This document shows, piece by piece, positions 55,023 to 63,681 of a stretch of DNA of 64,000 nt. Position 1 is the first letter of the stretch, and every line of letters starts with the position of its first letter. Origin of the DNA: Kordia sp. (GTDB taxonomy: Bacteria > Bacteroidota > Bacteroidia > Flavobacteriales > Flavobacteriaceae); the NCBI RefSeq assembly GCF_022447245.1, contig NZ_JAKVBC010000007.1, forward strand, positions 62,001-126,000, in the 5' to 3' direction. Made by a program: the position numbers and the translations under genes. Below the pieces are notes generated by a model that saw nothing but the letters and a program-made list of their open reading frames with translations, was not told where the DNA came from and searched no databases.

Positions 55023-55824
55023 AATAATATGTACACTGAGCGAAGTCGAAGTGTACTGAACGTAGAATATAAAAAACCTCATGTAAACATGAGGTTTTTC
55101 ATTTTTATATCATTTGATTCGTTATTACGAGGAAGCATGACGAAGTAATCTGTCAAACTAGTATTTGAAACGTCTTTGCGAACGCAGTGAAGCAATCTGC
55201 CTAAATCATACATAAAGCAGTATACGAAATAAACAGGCTGCCACGTCATACTTCCTCGCAGTGACGTATCAAAAAGTTTTCCAACCGTCAGATCGAGTGG
55301 TAAATCAAAGATTCGTTGTATCGAGATCAGCTCAGAACTTCAAAGTTTTCTCGATACAATTCGCTTAGGCAAATCACTCAAAGTGACGCTTAGATTTCAC
55401 AGAAAAACAAATCCACAAAAAACGAATTAACAAAAAGCAAGAGTAAGCAATCTAATAGCGTATCGCTCTAACATCTAACAGTGTAAGCGTGTCTAAAAAA
55501 AGTGTTCACACTCAGCGAAGTCAAAATAAAAAAATCGCGGGAATCCACAACTTCAAATATCAAATTCATTTATAAATAGACTGCCACGTCATACTTCCTC
55601 GCAGTGACGAATAAACAAACCCCCAAAAAACAATAAAAACACGCAATAGGAAATAATTTAACAGCGAAGCGCTCTAAGAGATTTCCGCCTAAGCGGAAAT
55701 AAATCTAATAGTATAAGCGTGTCTAAAAGCACAGCGTTCTAAAAAAATATTCACACTGAGCGAAGTCGAAGTGTAACATTTTCAAAAAACTGTATCTAAA
55801 GGGAAAATCAAAAAAACAAACAGT
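55023..55824. repeat. Non-coding stretch made of several dispersed repeats
   Basis: About 800 bases carry no gene. A 21-base repeat that can fold on itself occurs exactly at 55034-55054 and 55754-55774, with a partial copy at 55508-55521. A 29-base repeat occurs exactly at 55238-55266 and 55581-55609; a 15-base part recurs inverted at 55128-55142 with one mismatch. An inverted repeat spans 55316-55326 and 55349-55359. A 20-base unit at 55368-55387 recurs inverted at 58030-58049 (19 of 20). The elements resemble short REP/MITE-like sequences of flavobacterial intergenic DNA. Confidence 0.8.
55072..55104 (+). terminator. Rho-independent terminator after atpG
   Basis: A 12-13-bp stem (arms 55072-55084 and 55087-55099) with a tight loop ends in TTTTT, and CATTTTTAT follows. 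It lies about 50 bases after the atpG stop and probably ends the operon. Confidence 0.88.
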
Positions 55825-56670
55825 ATGCAAACCTTTAGAAAAATACTCATTGTACTAACCATTTTAATAAGTTACACAGTACAATCACAAGAAACCGCAT
55901 TCCAAGTAAAAGTTACAGGAAAAGGAGATCCTGTTTTACTCTTTCCAGGATTTAGTTGTACAGACGATGTTTGGGAAGACACCGTAAAAGAACTTTCCAA
56001 AACCCACGAATGTCATATATTCACTTTTGCAGGATTTGGAGATGTACCTGCGATTGAATCTCCTTGGTTAGAAACCATTAAAAATGATGTTTCAACATAC
56101 GTAACTCGTAAAAAACTGCACAAACCTACAATTATCGGGCATAGCATGGGCGGAACGTTAGCGTTGTGGTTGGCTTCAGAAAACCCAAACACCTACAAGC
56201 AATTAATCATCGTAGACGGATTGGCAAGTATTGGAGCTTTAATGATCCCTAATTTCTCAAGTGACAAAGTAAGTTACGACAATCCGTTTGCCAAGCAGCA
56301 ATTAAAAATGGATACTACTGCTTTCAACAAAATGGCAACACAAATGGCAGCAGGAATGACTTTGAATAAGGAAAAACAACCGCAAATCGTTGCGTGGATG
56401 GAGCAAGCGGATAGAAAAACCTATGTGTATGGATATATTGATTTAATGAAATTGGACTTGCGTGAAAATATTCAAAACATACAAATTCCTGTAACCATCA
56501 TGGCGGCAGTTAGTTTTTATCCAAAACCACAAGTAGAAAAATTATACACAGAACAATATCAAAAATTGACTAACAAAAATATTTTATATGTTGAAAACTC
56601 AGCACACTTTATTATGTTTGACCAAGCAGATTGGTTTTTAAAAGAAGTTTTGAAAGTAGTTAAGGGTTAA
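55825..56670 (+). CDS. Secreted alpha/beta hydrolase
   Basis: The 281-residue protein has a signal peptide (1-22, ending VQSQ) and an alpha/beta-hydrolase fold. The nucleophile Ser lies in GHSMGGT (about 110-116), the oxyanion strand is LLFPGFSCTDDVW (about 39-51), and NSAHFIMFDQ near the C-terminus gives the catalytic His. An ester or lactone substrate is likely but not identified. It stands alone after the repeat region and has no obvious promoter in the repeats. Confidence 0.88.
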   Translation: MQTFRKILIVLTILISYTVQSQETAFQVKVTGKGDPVLLFPGFSCTDDVWEDTVKELSKTHECHIFTFAGFGDVPAIESPWLETIKNDVSTYVTRKKLHKPTIIGHSMGGTLALWLASENPNTYKQLIIVDGLASIGALMIPNFSSDKVSYDNPFAKQQLKMDTTAFNKMATQMAAGMTLNKEKQPQIVAWMEQADRKTYVYGYIDLMKLDLRENIQNIQIPVTIMAAVSFYPKPQVEKLYTEQYQKLTNKNILYVENSAHFIMFDQADWFLKEVLKVVKG

Positions 56671-56795
56671 AAAGTGTAGAGTCATGAGTTATGAAAATTA
56701 ACGAATAAACAAATAGCAAATACACAAAAAAGAAGTTTAAAAAGCTTATTTGTTTAGCAGTTTATGTTTTGATTTAAAAACAGAACAGCATATTC

Positions 56796-56851
56796 AAAAC
56801 CCAAAACCCAAAACCCAAAACCTAAAACCCAAAACCTAAAACCCAAAACCT
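56796..56851 (+). repeat. Eight tandem heptamers AAAACCY before the sigma factor
   Basis: Eight head-to-tail seven-base units, five AAAACCC and three AAAACCT, occupy 56796-56851 and end eight bases before the sigma factor start. Copy number could vary by slippage. A similar but degenerate A/C-rich tract occurs at about 60284-60315 before dut. Confidence 0.9.
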
Positions 56852-56858
56852 AGAAAAA

Positions 56859-57347
56859 TTGTCACAACAATTTACAAACATATACAAAGATCACTATGAC
56901 AAAGTCTACAGGCTGTGTCTCGGATACGTCAATGGAGATGAAACAGTAGCGAAAGACTTGGCACAAGAAGTTTTCATAAAAGTCTGGGAACATTTGGATC
57001 AATTCAAACAAAAATCCAGCATAGGAACTTGGATCTACCGAATCACAGTCAATACGTGCTTACTATTCATCCGAAAAAACAAAAAAAGAAGCTATAATTT
57101 GCCCGAAACACAAGAAGATGATCACAATGTAGAAGAAGAAGAAAAAGTGCATCAAAATCGTTTAAAACAAATGTATGCGTGTATTCAACAACTCAAAGAA
57201 ACGGAACGAATCGTCATCTTATTAGTCTTAGAAGGCTTACCACAAAAAGAAATCTCGGAAATCACTGGGCATTCACACCAAAACATTCGCGTAATGGTAC
57301 ACAGAATCAAAGAAAAACTCACAAAATGCGTCTCTCATGGAATTTAA
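56859..57347 (+). CDS. ECF-type RNA polymerase sigma factor
   Basis: This 162-residue sigma-70 family protein has region 2 (YDKVYRLCLGYV and DLAQEVFIKVWEHLDQF, about 13-57) and region 4 with helix-turn-helix EISEITGHSHQNIRVMVHRIK (about 133-153). Regions 1 and 3 are absent, as in ECF factors. The start is TTG at 56859, just after the heptamer tract; I see no better ATG. The stop overlaps the next gene by 11 bases, and that membrane protein is the likely partner. Target genes are not apparent. Confidence 0.9.
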   Translation: MSQQFTNIYKDHYDKVYRLCLGYVNGDETVAKDLAQEVFIKVWEHLDQFKQKSSIGTWIYRITVNTCLLFIRKNKKRSYNLPETQEDDHNVEEEEKVHQNRLKQMYACIQQLKETERIVILLVLEGLPQKEISEITGHSHQNIRVMVHRIKEKLTKCVSHGI

Positions 57348-57891
57348 AGATATACAAAACACATGGCAACAACAATCAGGTCAAGAAACCACACTTCCTG
57401 ATTTTGAACCTGTCAAACAAAAACTGCAAAAATTACGTAAAGGACAACGAATCACACAACTTATTTTAGGAATTACAGGAATTGTACTCATTGTATTTTT
57501 CTTCTACATTTCAGCCTATAAATACAATGGAACTTTACTAGGAATGTCATTACTTATTGGAGTCATTGTAACACGTGTTTGGATTGAAGTCAGGAGTAGA
57601 CAAAAATTACGAAACATCAATATATTACTTTCGCTAGAAGACTTCAAAGCGCAACTCATTTCGTATTACGAAAAAAGAAAAACACTAGCTTTTCGAATTA
57701 TACCGATATTACTTATCATATATAACATTGGCGTTTTCATAATGATGTATTATTTTTATAAATACCTATCCAGAGGATTTTTCTATTATGTAGTCATCTC
57801 GTATGGAGTTTCGTTTATAATTCTATTCTATTTCATCCGAAAACAAGTATTGGAAGAACTGTTTATCTTAAAAACATTACAGGAAGACTAA
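57337..57891 (+). CDS. Membrane protein, likely partner of the ECF sigma factor
   Basis: The 184-residue protein has a cytoplasmic N-terminal part of about 40 residues (MEFKDIQNTWQQQSG), then four hydrophobic segments (about 44-64, 67-85, 122-140 and 144-165) and a charged tail. Position and an 11-base overlap with the sigma gene suggest an anti-sigma role. The W-x-x-Q start resembles other small regulators placed after sigma genes in the phylum, but no zinc motif is visible. Confidence 0.7.
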   Translation: MEFKDIQNTWQQQSGQETTLPDFEPVKQKLQKLRKGQRITQLILGITGIVLIVFFFYISAYKYNGTLLGMSLLIGVIVTRVWIEVRSRQKLRNINILLSLEDFKAQLISYYEKRKTLAFRIIPILLIIYNIGVFIMMYYFYKYLSRGFFYYVVISYGVSFIILFYFIRKQVLEELFILKTLQED

Positions 57892-58171
57892 AAGTGAAGT
57901 AAATCAGTAGTAAAGTATGAATGTTGAAATTTATTTGGTTAACTTGGAAGTATTCTTGTTAGAATAATAAATGATACATGTTGAATTTTAAATTAGTATC
58001 AAAGAAAAAACAATAATAGGAGCGTAAATGTCACTTCGAGTGATTTGCCATAGAAAGTTGTATTTGGAATATAGTTAATAAAACCATGGAGAAGTATTTT
58101 GTAAAAACGAACAAACAAGTTGACGAATCGAGAAAGGACAAATCCACAAAAAGCAATTTAACACACAACAA

Positions 58172-58678
58172 ATGCACAAATACATATTGCCCATATTAGT
58201 ACTAATTTGTTTCACAAGCTGCTCATCACAACAAACAACTGTGAAACTTCAAGAAAAAACACCATTTACTATAACATCAGCTTTCTCCCAAGGATGGACT
58301 GGTGGGCACGAAGGTAGTGGAAGTGGACTCAATGTACACATGACCATTAAAAATCTCAACAAAAAACAAATCACGTTGAAAGATTTTTATTTCAGAGGAA
58401 AAAAAACAGCGATAGAAGATAATTCCAATAACAACAATGACTTATATATTGCACGTTTTCTTACACTAGCAAAAAAAGAAGTCATTTTACATAATGACCA
58501 CAAAAAAGAAGCAGGAAACGAACCGCCAGAATTACAACCTAAATTTCCGGGTGAATTATTAAATAATGAAGGAATTATTAGCTATGAAGAAGAAGGAAAA
58601 TTAAAATACTACAAGCTAAAAAATATCCTCTACAGATTCCCTATATCCTATCCAAGTGCACCACCAAATAAGCAATAA
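58172..58678 (+). CDS. Predicted lipoprotein, function unknown
   Basis: The 168-residue protein has a lipoprotein signal ending FTSC (Cys17) and a mature domain rich in beta strands. Residues 30-80 contain FSQGWTGGHEGSGSGLNVHM, a glycine-rich stretch, and the tail is Pro-rich. I recognise no family. It stands alone between two gaps; the 280-base upstream gap holds an inverted copy (58030-58049) of a repeat from the 55 kb region. Confidence 0.68.
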   Translation: MHKYILPILVLICFTSCSSQQTTVKLQEKTPFTITSAFSQGWTGGHEGSGSGLNVHMTIKNLNKKQITLKDFYFRGKKTAIEDNSNNNNDLYIARFLTLAKKEVILHNDHKKEAGNEPPELQPKFPGELLNNEGIISYEEEGKLKYYKLKNILYRFPISYPSAPPNKQ

Positions 58679-58720
58679 ATAGTATATATATTCAAGTCAT
58701 CATGATCGTGTAAAAATCAT

Positions 58721-58752
58721 TTTGGCAAAGCCCGCAGAAATCAATACTTTTG
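58721..58752 (+). promoter_or_regulatory. Promoter of the flippase-like gene
   Basis: TTTG at 58721-58724, a 20-base spacer and TACTTTTG at 58745-58752 match the Bacteroidota promoter closely. The start codon TTG is 21 bases downstream. It is the best-formed promoter I found in the window. Confidence 0.85.
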
Positions 58753-58772
58753 AAAGGTAAACAAAACATTCC

Positions 58773-60236
58773 TTGAGCGCATTAAAAAAGTTCTTCAAAG
58801 ACACCATTATCTATGGAATTGCAGCAATACTTCCACGTGCTGTCAATATTGGTTTAGTAAGATTACATACTGATGCTTTTGGTTCTGAGCGCTATGCCGT
58901 CAATACAGAATACTATGTATATGCAGCTTATTTAAATGCATTACTTACATACGGAATGGAAACCGCGTTTTTTCGTTTCTTCAGTAAAGAACAAGAAAAA
59001 GGGAAAATTATTTCCACATCGTTTATCAGTTTACTCTTTACAACCTTAGTTTTTTTAGCATTAGGATTGAGCTTTGCGCCAGAAATCACCAGTTTTTTTG
59101 GCTTTGAAAAGGTAATGTATGTCAAAATTTTGGTATGGACAGTATTTTTAGATACCATTGTAGTCATACCATTTGCTTACTTGCGTGTAACAAACAGACC
59201 CATTCGTTTTGCTGGAATCAAAATTGTAAACATTGTATTTTTGGCAATATTAAATATACTCTTCTTATGGGCAATTCCTAATGGAATTCTTTCGGAAGGA
59301 ATTGTGCCAGAGGCATTGAATTTTTATGTAGATGGAGAACCGCAAGTAATTTATATTTTCTTGGCAAATGTATTTGCAAGTCTATTGACACTACTATTGC
59401 TATTACCGAATATTCTCAAAATCAAATGGACGTATGATTATAGTATTCTCAAACGATTGTTAATCTACGGATTGCCAATTATGGTTGGTAGTTTGGCATT
59501 TGTAACCAATGAAAATATTGACAAACTCTTTTTAGGAGAAATTATTGGCGATACCGAAATGGGAAAATACTCTGGTTGTTATAAACTAGGAGTATTTATG
59601 ACGCTATACATTATGGCGTTTCGTTTAGGAGCAGAACCTTTCTTCTTCAATCATGCAAAAGAAAAAAATGCCAAAAACAACTATGCTACCATTCTCAAAT
59701 GGTTTACCATATTTGGAGCTATATTTATGTTGATTGTTGTGGCATATATTGACATTTTTGCCAATATATTAATTAGTAAAAAAGAATACTTAGATGCCTT
59801 AGCAATTGTACCAATCATTCTGTTAGCAAACCTGTGTTTAGGAATCTATAACAATCTATCTATTTGGTACAAACTAACTGATAAAACCAAGTACGGAATG
59901 TACATTTCTATCTTTGGTGCCATTGTCACTATTGGATTTAATTTGATAATGATTCCGATCATTGGATTCATGGCATCAGCTTGGGCAACTTTAGTAGCCT
60001 ACGGAAGTATGATGATCATTTCGTATGTGCTTGGACAAAAGCATTATGCTGTTCCTTACAATGTTCCGCAAATAGGAGTGTATGTAGTATTGGCGGTAAC
60101 GCTTTCGGCAGTTTCATTCTACACTAGCTTTCGAGGAAATTATATCATCGCAACTGCGTTAGTTTTAGTATTTTTGGCAATAGTTTATGTATTAGAACGA
60201 AAAGAATTAAAACGCTTATTGCGGAAAGGTTCTTAA
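58773..60236 (+). CDS. Polysaccharide/oligosaccharide flippase-like membrane protein
   Basis: The 487-residue protein has about fourteen membrane helices in the MATE/Wzx arrangement, with N-terminal DTIIYGIAAILPRAVNIG (about 10-27) and RLGAEPFFFNHAK (about 286-298) typical of MOP-family exporters. The start is TTG, as the promoter at 58721-58752 lies just before it. It precedes dut and a nucleotidyltransferase, a conserved flavobacterial order. The lipid-linked cargo is not known; peptidoglycan or wall glycan precursors are possible. Confidence 0.88.
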   Translation: MSALKKFFKDTIIYGIAAILPRAVNIGLVRLHTDAFGSERYAVNTEYYVYAAYLNALLTYGMETAFFRFFSKEQEKGKIISTSFISLLFTTLVFLALGLSFAPEITSFFGFEKVMYVKILVWTVFLDTIVVIPFAYLRVTNRPIRFAGIKIVNIVFLAILNILFLWAIPNGILSEGIVPEALNFYVDGEPQVIYIFLANVFASLLTLLLLLPNILKIKWTYDYSILKRLLIYGLPIMVGSLAFVTNENIDKLFLGEIIGDTEMGKYSGCYKLGVFMTLYIMAFRLGAEPFFFNHAKEKNAKNNYATILKWFTIFGAIFMLIVVAYIDIFANILISKKEYLDALAIVPIILLANLCLGIYNNLSIWYKLTDKTKYGMYISIFGAIVTIGFNLIMIPIIGFMASAWATLVAYGSMMIISYVLGQKHYAVPYNVPQIGVYVVLAVTLSAVSFYTSFRGNYIIATALVLVFLAIVYVLERKELKRLLRKGS

Positions 60237-60326
60237 AAACTAAAATTGTCAAAAAACAGATGAACTAAGTAACAAAAAAGACAAAAACCCAATACCAAAA
60301 ACCTAAGACCCCAAAAGCATCAAACA

Positions 60327-60761
60327 ATGACCATAAAAATCATCAACAAATCCCAACACGCATTACCACATTATGAAACTTTGGCTTCTGCCGGAATGGA
60401 TTTACGTGCAAACCTAACGGAAGCAATCACACTTGAACCAATGGACAGAGCCATCATAAAAACGGGATTGTTCATAGAATTACCAGTCGGATACGAAGCA
60501 CAAGTGCGTCCTAGAAGTGGTTTAGCAGCAAAAAAAGGAATCACGGTACTCAATGCGCCAGGAACTGTTGATGCAGACTATAGAGGAGAAATCGGAGTAA
60601 TCTTAGTCAATTTATCCAAAGAAACATTTGTCGTAGAAAATGGAGAGCGCATCGCACAATTAGTCATTGCAAAACACGAACGTGCTGAATGGCAAGAAGT
60701 CACCGAACTTTCAGAAACTGATAGAGGCGCTGGCGGATTTGGAAGCACAGGAACAAAGTAG
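60327..60761 (+). CDS. dut: dUTP diphosphatase
   Basis: This trimeric enzyme (144 residues) hydrolyses dUTP to dUMP. All five conserved motifs are visible: GMDLRA (24-29), [11 protein letters not shown] (about 61-71), [15 protein letters not shown] (about 78-92), GERIAQLVI (about 104-112) and [10 protein letters not shown] (about 133-142). The length is typical for the trimeric class. An A/C-rich tract just upstream resembles the heptamer repeat near 56.8 kb. Confidence 0.97.
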   Translation: MTIKIINKSQHALPHYETLASAGMDLRANLTEAITLEPMDRAIIKTGLFIELPVGYEAQVRPRSGLAAKKGITVLNAPGTVDADYRGEIGVILVNLSKETFVVENGERIAQLVIAKHERAEWQEVTELSETDRGAGGFGSTGTK

Positions 60762-60908
60762 TTTTAAATGCCAAATATTGATTTTTCTATTTACAAATAA
60801 ACGAATACAAAAAACAAACAGCACATAACTCACAACTGAGCAAAGCGATATAAAAACAATAATAAAAAGCTAGTGGCTCCAAGCCAAAAGCAAACTAAAC
60901 AATAAGAG

Positions 60909-61925
60909 ATGAAAATAATAGTACCTATGGCAGGAAGAGGTTCACGCCTTCGTCCACATACACTTACGGTTCCAAAACCATTAATTCCCATTGCAGGAAA
61001 ACCAATTGTGCACCGATTAGTTTCTGATATCGCTAAAGTATTAGGCGAACCAATTGATGAAGTAGCATTTGTATTAGGTGATCCAGCATTTTTTGGAGAA
61101 GATGTAGTAGAAAGTTTAACGGAATTAGCCGAAAGTTTAGGGGCAAAAGCAAGTATCTATCGCCAAGATCAGCCATTAGGAACTGGTCATGCTATTATGT
61201 GTGCAAAAGATTCACTATCTGGTCCTGCGGTAATCGCTTATGCAGATACTTTAATTAGAGCGGATTTCAATCTTGATAAAGATGCCGATGCAGCCATTTG
61301 GGTAAAACAAGTAGAGCGACCAGAAGCCTATGGTGTTGTAAAATTAAACGAAAACAGGGAAATCATAGAATTGGTGGAAAAACCTGCCGAATTCGTTTCT
61401 GACTTAGCAGTAATCGGAATCTACTATTTCAAAGATGTTGCAGTACTAAAAGACGAATTACAATATGTATTAGACAATAATATCATTCACGGAGGCGAAT
61501 ACCAAATTAACGATGGTATCAAAGGAATGATGGCAAAAGGTCGCCGTTTTGTTACAGGAAAAGTAGACGAATGGATGGACTGTGGAAACAAAAATGTAAC
61601 CATTGAAACCAATGGAAAAATGCTAGGATTTTTACAGGCAGATGGTGAAAAATTAGTAGCAGACTCAGCACAAGTAATCAACTCAGAAATCATTCCTCCT
61701 TGCTACATCGGTGAAAATGTTGTGATTAAAAATGCTACGGTTGGACCAAATGTTTCTGTAGGTAATAATACACAATTAGAAAATGTTAGTCTTAAAAATA
61801 GTTTAATTCAAACCAATTCTACCGTAAAAAATGCTAATTTAGATGAAGCAATGATTGGTAACCATGCAAAATATGATGGAAGTTTTACCAAAATTAGTAT
61901 TGGTGACTACTCAACATTGGAATAA
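60909..61925 (+). CDS. Sugar-phosphate nucleotidyltransferase
   Basis: The 338-residue enzyme has the nucleotide-binding start MAGRGSRLRPHTLTVPKPLIP (about 7-27) and EKPAEF (about 159-164), so it forms an NDP-sugar from sugar-1-phosphate. The last 80 residues are a left-handed beta helix (NATVGPNVSVGNN), as in GlmU-like or mannose-1-phosphate guanylyltransferase-like enzymes. The sugar is uncertain. It follows dut by 147 bases and is followed by a TPR gene. Confidence 0.9.
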   Translation: MKIIVPMAGRGSRLRPHTLTVPKPLIPIAGKPIVHRLVSDIAKVLGEPIDEVAFVLGDPAFFGEDVVESLTELAESLGAKASIYRQDQPLGTGHAIMCAKDSLSGPAVIAYADTLIRADFNLDKDADAAIWVKQVERPEAYGVVKLNENREIIELVEKPAEFVSDLAVIGIYYFKDVAVLKDELQYVLDNNIIHGGEYQINDGIKGMMAKGRRFVTGKVDEWMDCGNKNVTIETNGKMLGFLQADGEKLVADSAQVINSEIIPPCYIGENVVIKNATVGPNVSVGNNTQLENVSLKNSLIQTNSTVKNANLDEAMIGNHAKYDGSFTKISIGDYSTLE

Positions 61926-61953
61926 TAATTGAGAATACTAAAAAAATAATCAC

Positions 61954-62883
61954 GTGAAAAAATACATGTACATACTTCTGCTCTCAGGAATAATAACTTT
62001 TATTCCTGAGCATGTACATGCGCAAGAAGAAGAAAGTGCTGAGATTTCATTAGAAGAAAACATAGACGAATTTCAAGAACATTTCTTCGAAGCACTGAAA
62101 CAACGTGGAATTGAAAATTTTGATCGGGCTGTAGACGAATTGCTCAAATGCCAAAAAATAGACAACAGTGCTACAATTTCTTTTGAGTTAGGAAAAAATT
62201 ATTTCTCACTCAAAGAATATGAAAAAGCCAAAGAAGCGTTTCAAACAGCAGTCAACAAAAAACCACAAAATCAGTGGTACCTTACCGGATTGTTCAATGT
62301 AAAAGTAAAAATGGGCGAACGAGAAGAAGCGCTAGACATTGGAAAAAAAGTAGTACGCCTCAATCCTCAATTTGGAGAAGAAATTGCCAAAGTGTATGTG
62401 GGAATGGGCGAGTACAAAAAAGCGCTCAAAGAACTTCAAAAACTTCAAAAAACGGGAGGATTATCTTTTACAGCTGCCAATATGAAAGCGATGTTAGATC
62501 AAAATTTCAGCAAAAAGAAGAAACAAAATGGTAAAGTAGCTAAGGTTATTAATCAAACACCAAAGCCAAGAGTACGAGGCGATGGCAAAATATTAGATCA
62601 AGTTAAAGATGCTTTAAAAACCGAATCGTACGAAGCTGCAAACCGCTTGGCAAAAATTGGTTTAAATGACTTTCCTTCACAACCAAAACTATATTTATAC
62701 AATGCAAAGGCATTAAATGCGTTAAAACAATATAAGAAAGCGATAGAAATGCTTGAAATTGGACTGGATTATATTATTGATGATGCGCCACTTGAAAAAG
62801 AATTCTATCAAACCTTTGTAGCTGCGTATAAAAAAATGGGCAACTCCAAAAAGGAAAAATTTTACCAAAAAAAAATACAATAA
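61954..62883 (+). CDS. TPR-repeat envelope protein
   Basis: The 309-residue protein begins with a signal peptide (1-23, VHAQ) and a short acidic stretch (about 24-38), then has about five to six TPR helix pairs from residue 40 to 300. These include SFELGKNYFSLKEYEKAKE and LYLYNAKALNALKQYKKAI. It starts with GTG. A TPR protein between the nucleotidyltransferase and DUF4292 is a conserved order in flavobacteria. It probably scaffolds an envelope complex, but no partner is established. Confidence 0.85.
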   Translation: MKKYMYILLLSGIITFIPEHVHAQEEESAEISLEENIDEFQEHFFEALKQRGIENFDRAVDELLKCQKIDNSATISFELGKNYFSLKEYEKAKEAFQTAVNKKPQNQWYLTGLFNVKVKMGEREEALDIGKKVVRLNPQFGEEIAKVYVGMGEYKKALKELQKLQKTGGLSFTAANMKAMLDQNFSKKKKQNGKVAKVINQTPKPRVRGDGKILDQVKDALKTESYEAANRLAKIGLNDFPSQPKLYLYNAKALNALKQYKKAIEMLEIGLDYIIDDAPLEKEFYQTFVAAYKKMGNSKKEKFYQKKIQ

Positions 62884-62910
62884 GCGTTTTCGCGAAATAA
62901 AATAAAATAC

Positions 62911-63681
62911 TTGAAAAATAGAATTCACATCTTTATCACTAGTATGGTATTACTTTTTTTAGTAGGCTGTAAATCTGCACAAACAGTTGTTTCTTCGGGT
63001 GAAGTCGCCAATCTGTCTACCAAAAATATTATCAAAAACCATTACCGAAATGCTTTAAATTTCAAAACCATTCGTGGGAAGCTTAAGGTAAATTTTGATG
63101 ATGGAAACATGAAAGATAACTTTACGCTTAGTCTGCGCATGGAAAAAGATAAAGCCATTTGGATAAGCGCAAAACTATCCTTTGTCAAAATATATATGAC
63201 ACCAACTGAAGTAAAGTTCTATAGTAAATTGGATAATACTTATTTTGTAGGTGATTTTAAGCTCATTAGCAGATTTATAGGGACAGAATTAGATTTTGAA
63301 AAAGTACAAAACTTATTAATTGGCGATGCGTTATTCAATCTAAAAAATGAAAAATTTGATTCGGAAGTTATCGATAATACCTATGCCTTAATTCCAAAAA
63401 AAGATTTTGAACTCTTTAAGCGATTATTTTTCTTAGATGCCTTCCATTTCAAAGTAAAAAAACAACAACTCGCACAAACTGCCGAACAACGTTTGTTGAC
63501 CATTGCATATCCAACATACCAAGAAATAACTGGGCAAATATTTCCAAAAAATGTAGAAATAACAGCAAAAGAAATCAATAAAACGACAACCATTCAAGTA
63601 GAATACCGTAAAGTTACGTTTAACGAAAAGGTTCGTTTTCCTTTTAAAATTCCTAACGGATATACTGAAATCAAAATCTAG
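62911..63681 (+). CDS. DUF4292 lipoprotein
   Basis: About 256 residues start with TTG and a lipoprotein signal ending LVGC (Cys at about residue 20). The beta-rich body has IRGKLKVNFDDG (about 50-61), AIWISAKLSFVKIYMTPTEVKFYSK and a family ending. DUF4292 proteins resemble the outer-membrane lipoprotein carriers LolA/LolB in fold, by what is known of the family. The stop overlaps the start of the next gene by one base. Confidence 0.88.
   Translation: MKNRIHIFITSMVLLFLVGCKSAQTVVSSGEVANLSTKNIIKNHYRNALNFKTIRGKLKVNFDDGNMKDNFTLSLRMEKDKAIWISAKLSFVKIYMTPTEVKFYSKLDNTYFVGDFKLISRFIGTELDFEKVQNLLIGDALFNLKNEKFDSEVIDNTYALIPKKDFELFKRLFFLDAFHFKVKKQQLAQTAEQRLLTIAYPTYQEITGQIFPKNVEITAKEINKTTTIQVEYRKVTFNEKVRFPFKIPNGYTEIKI

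Noticed and set aside
56796-56851. Short tandem repeats that might suggest a CRISPR array
   Set aside because: Units are seven bases with no spacers, and no cas genes are near.
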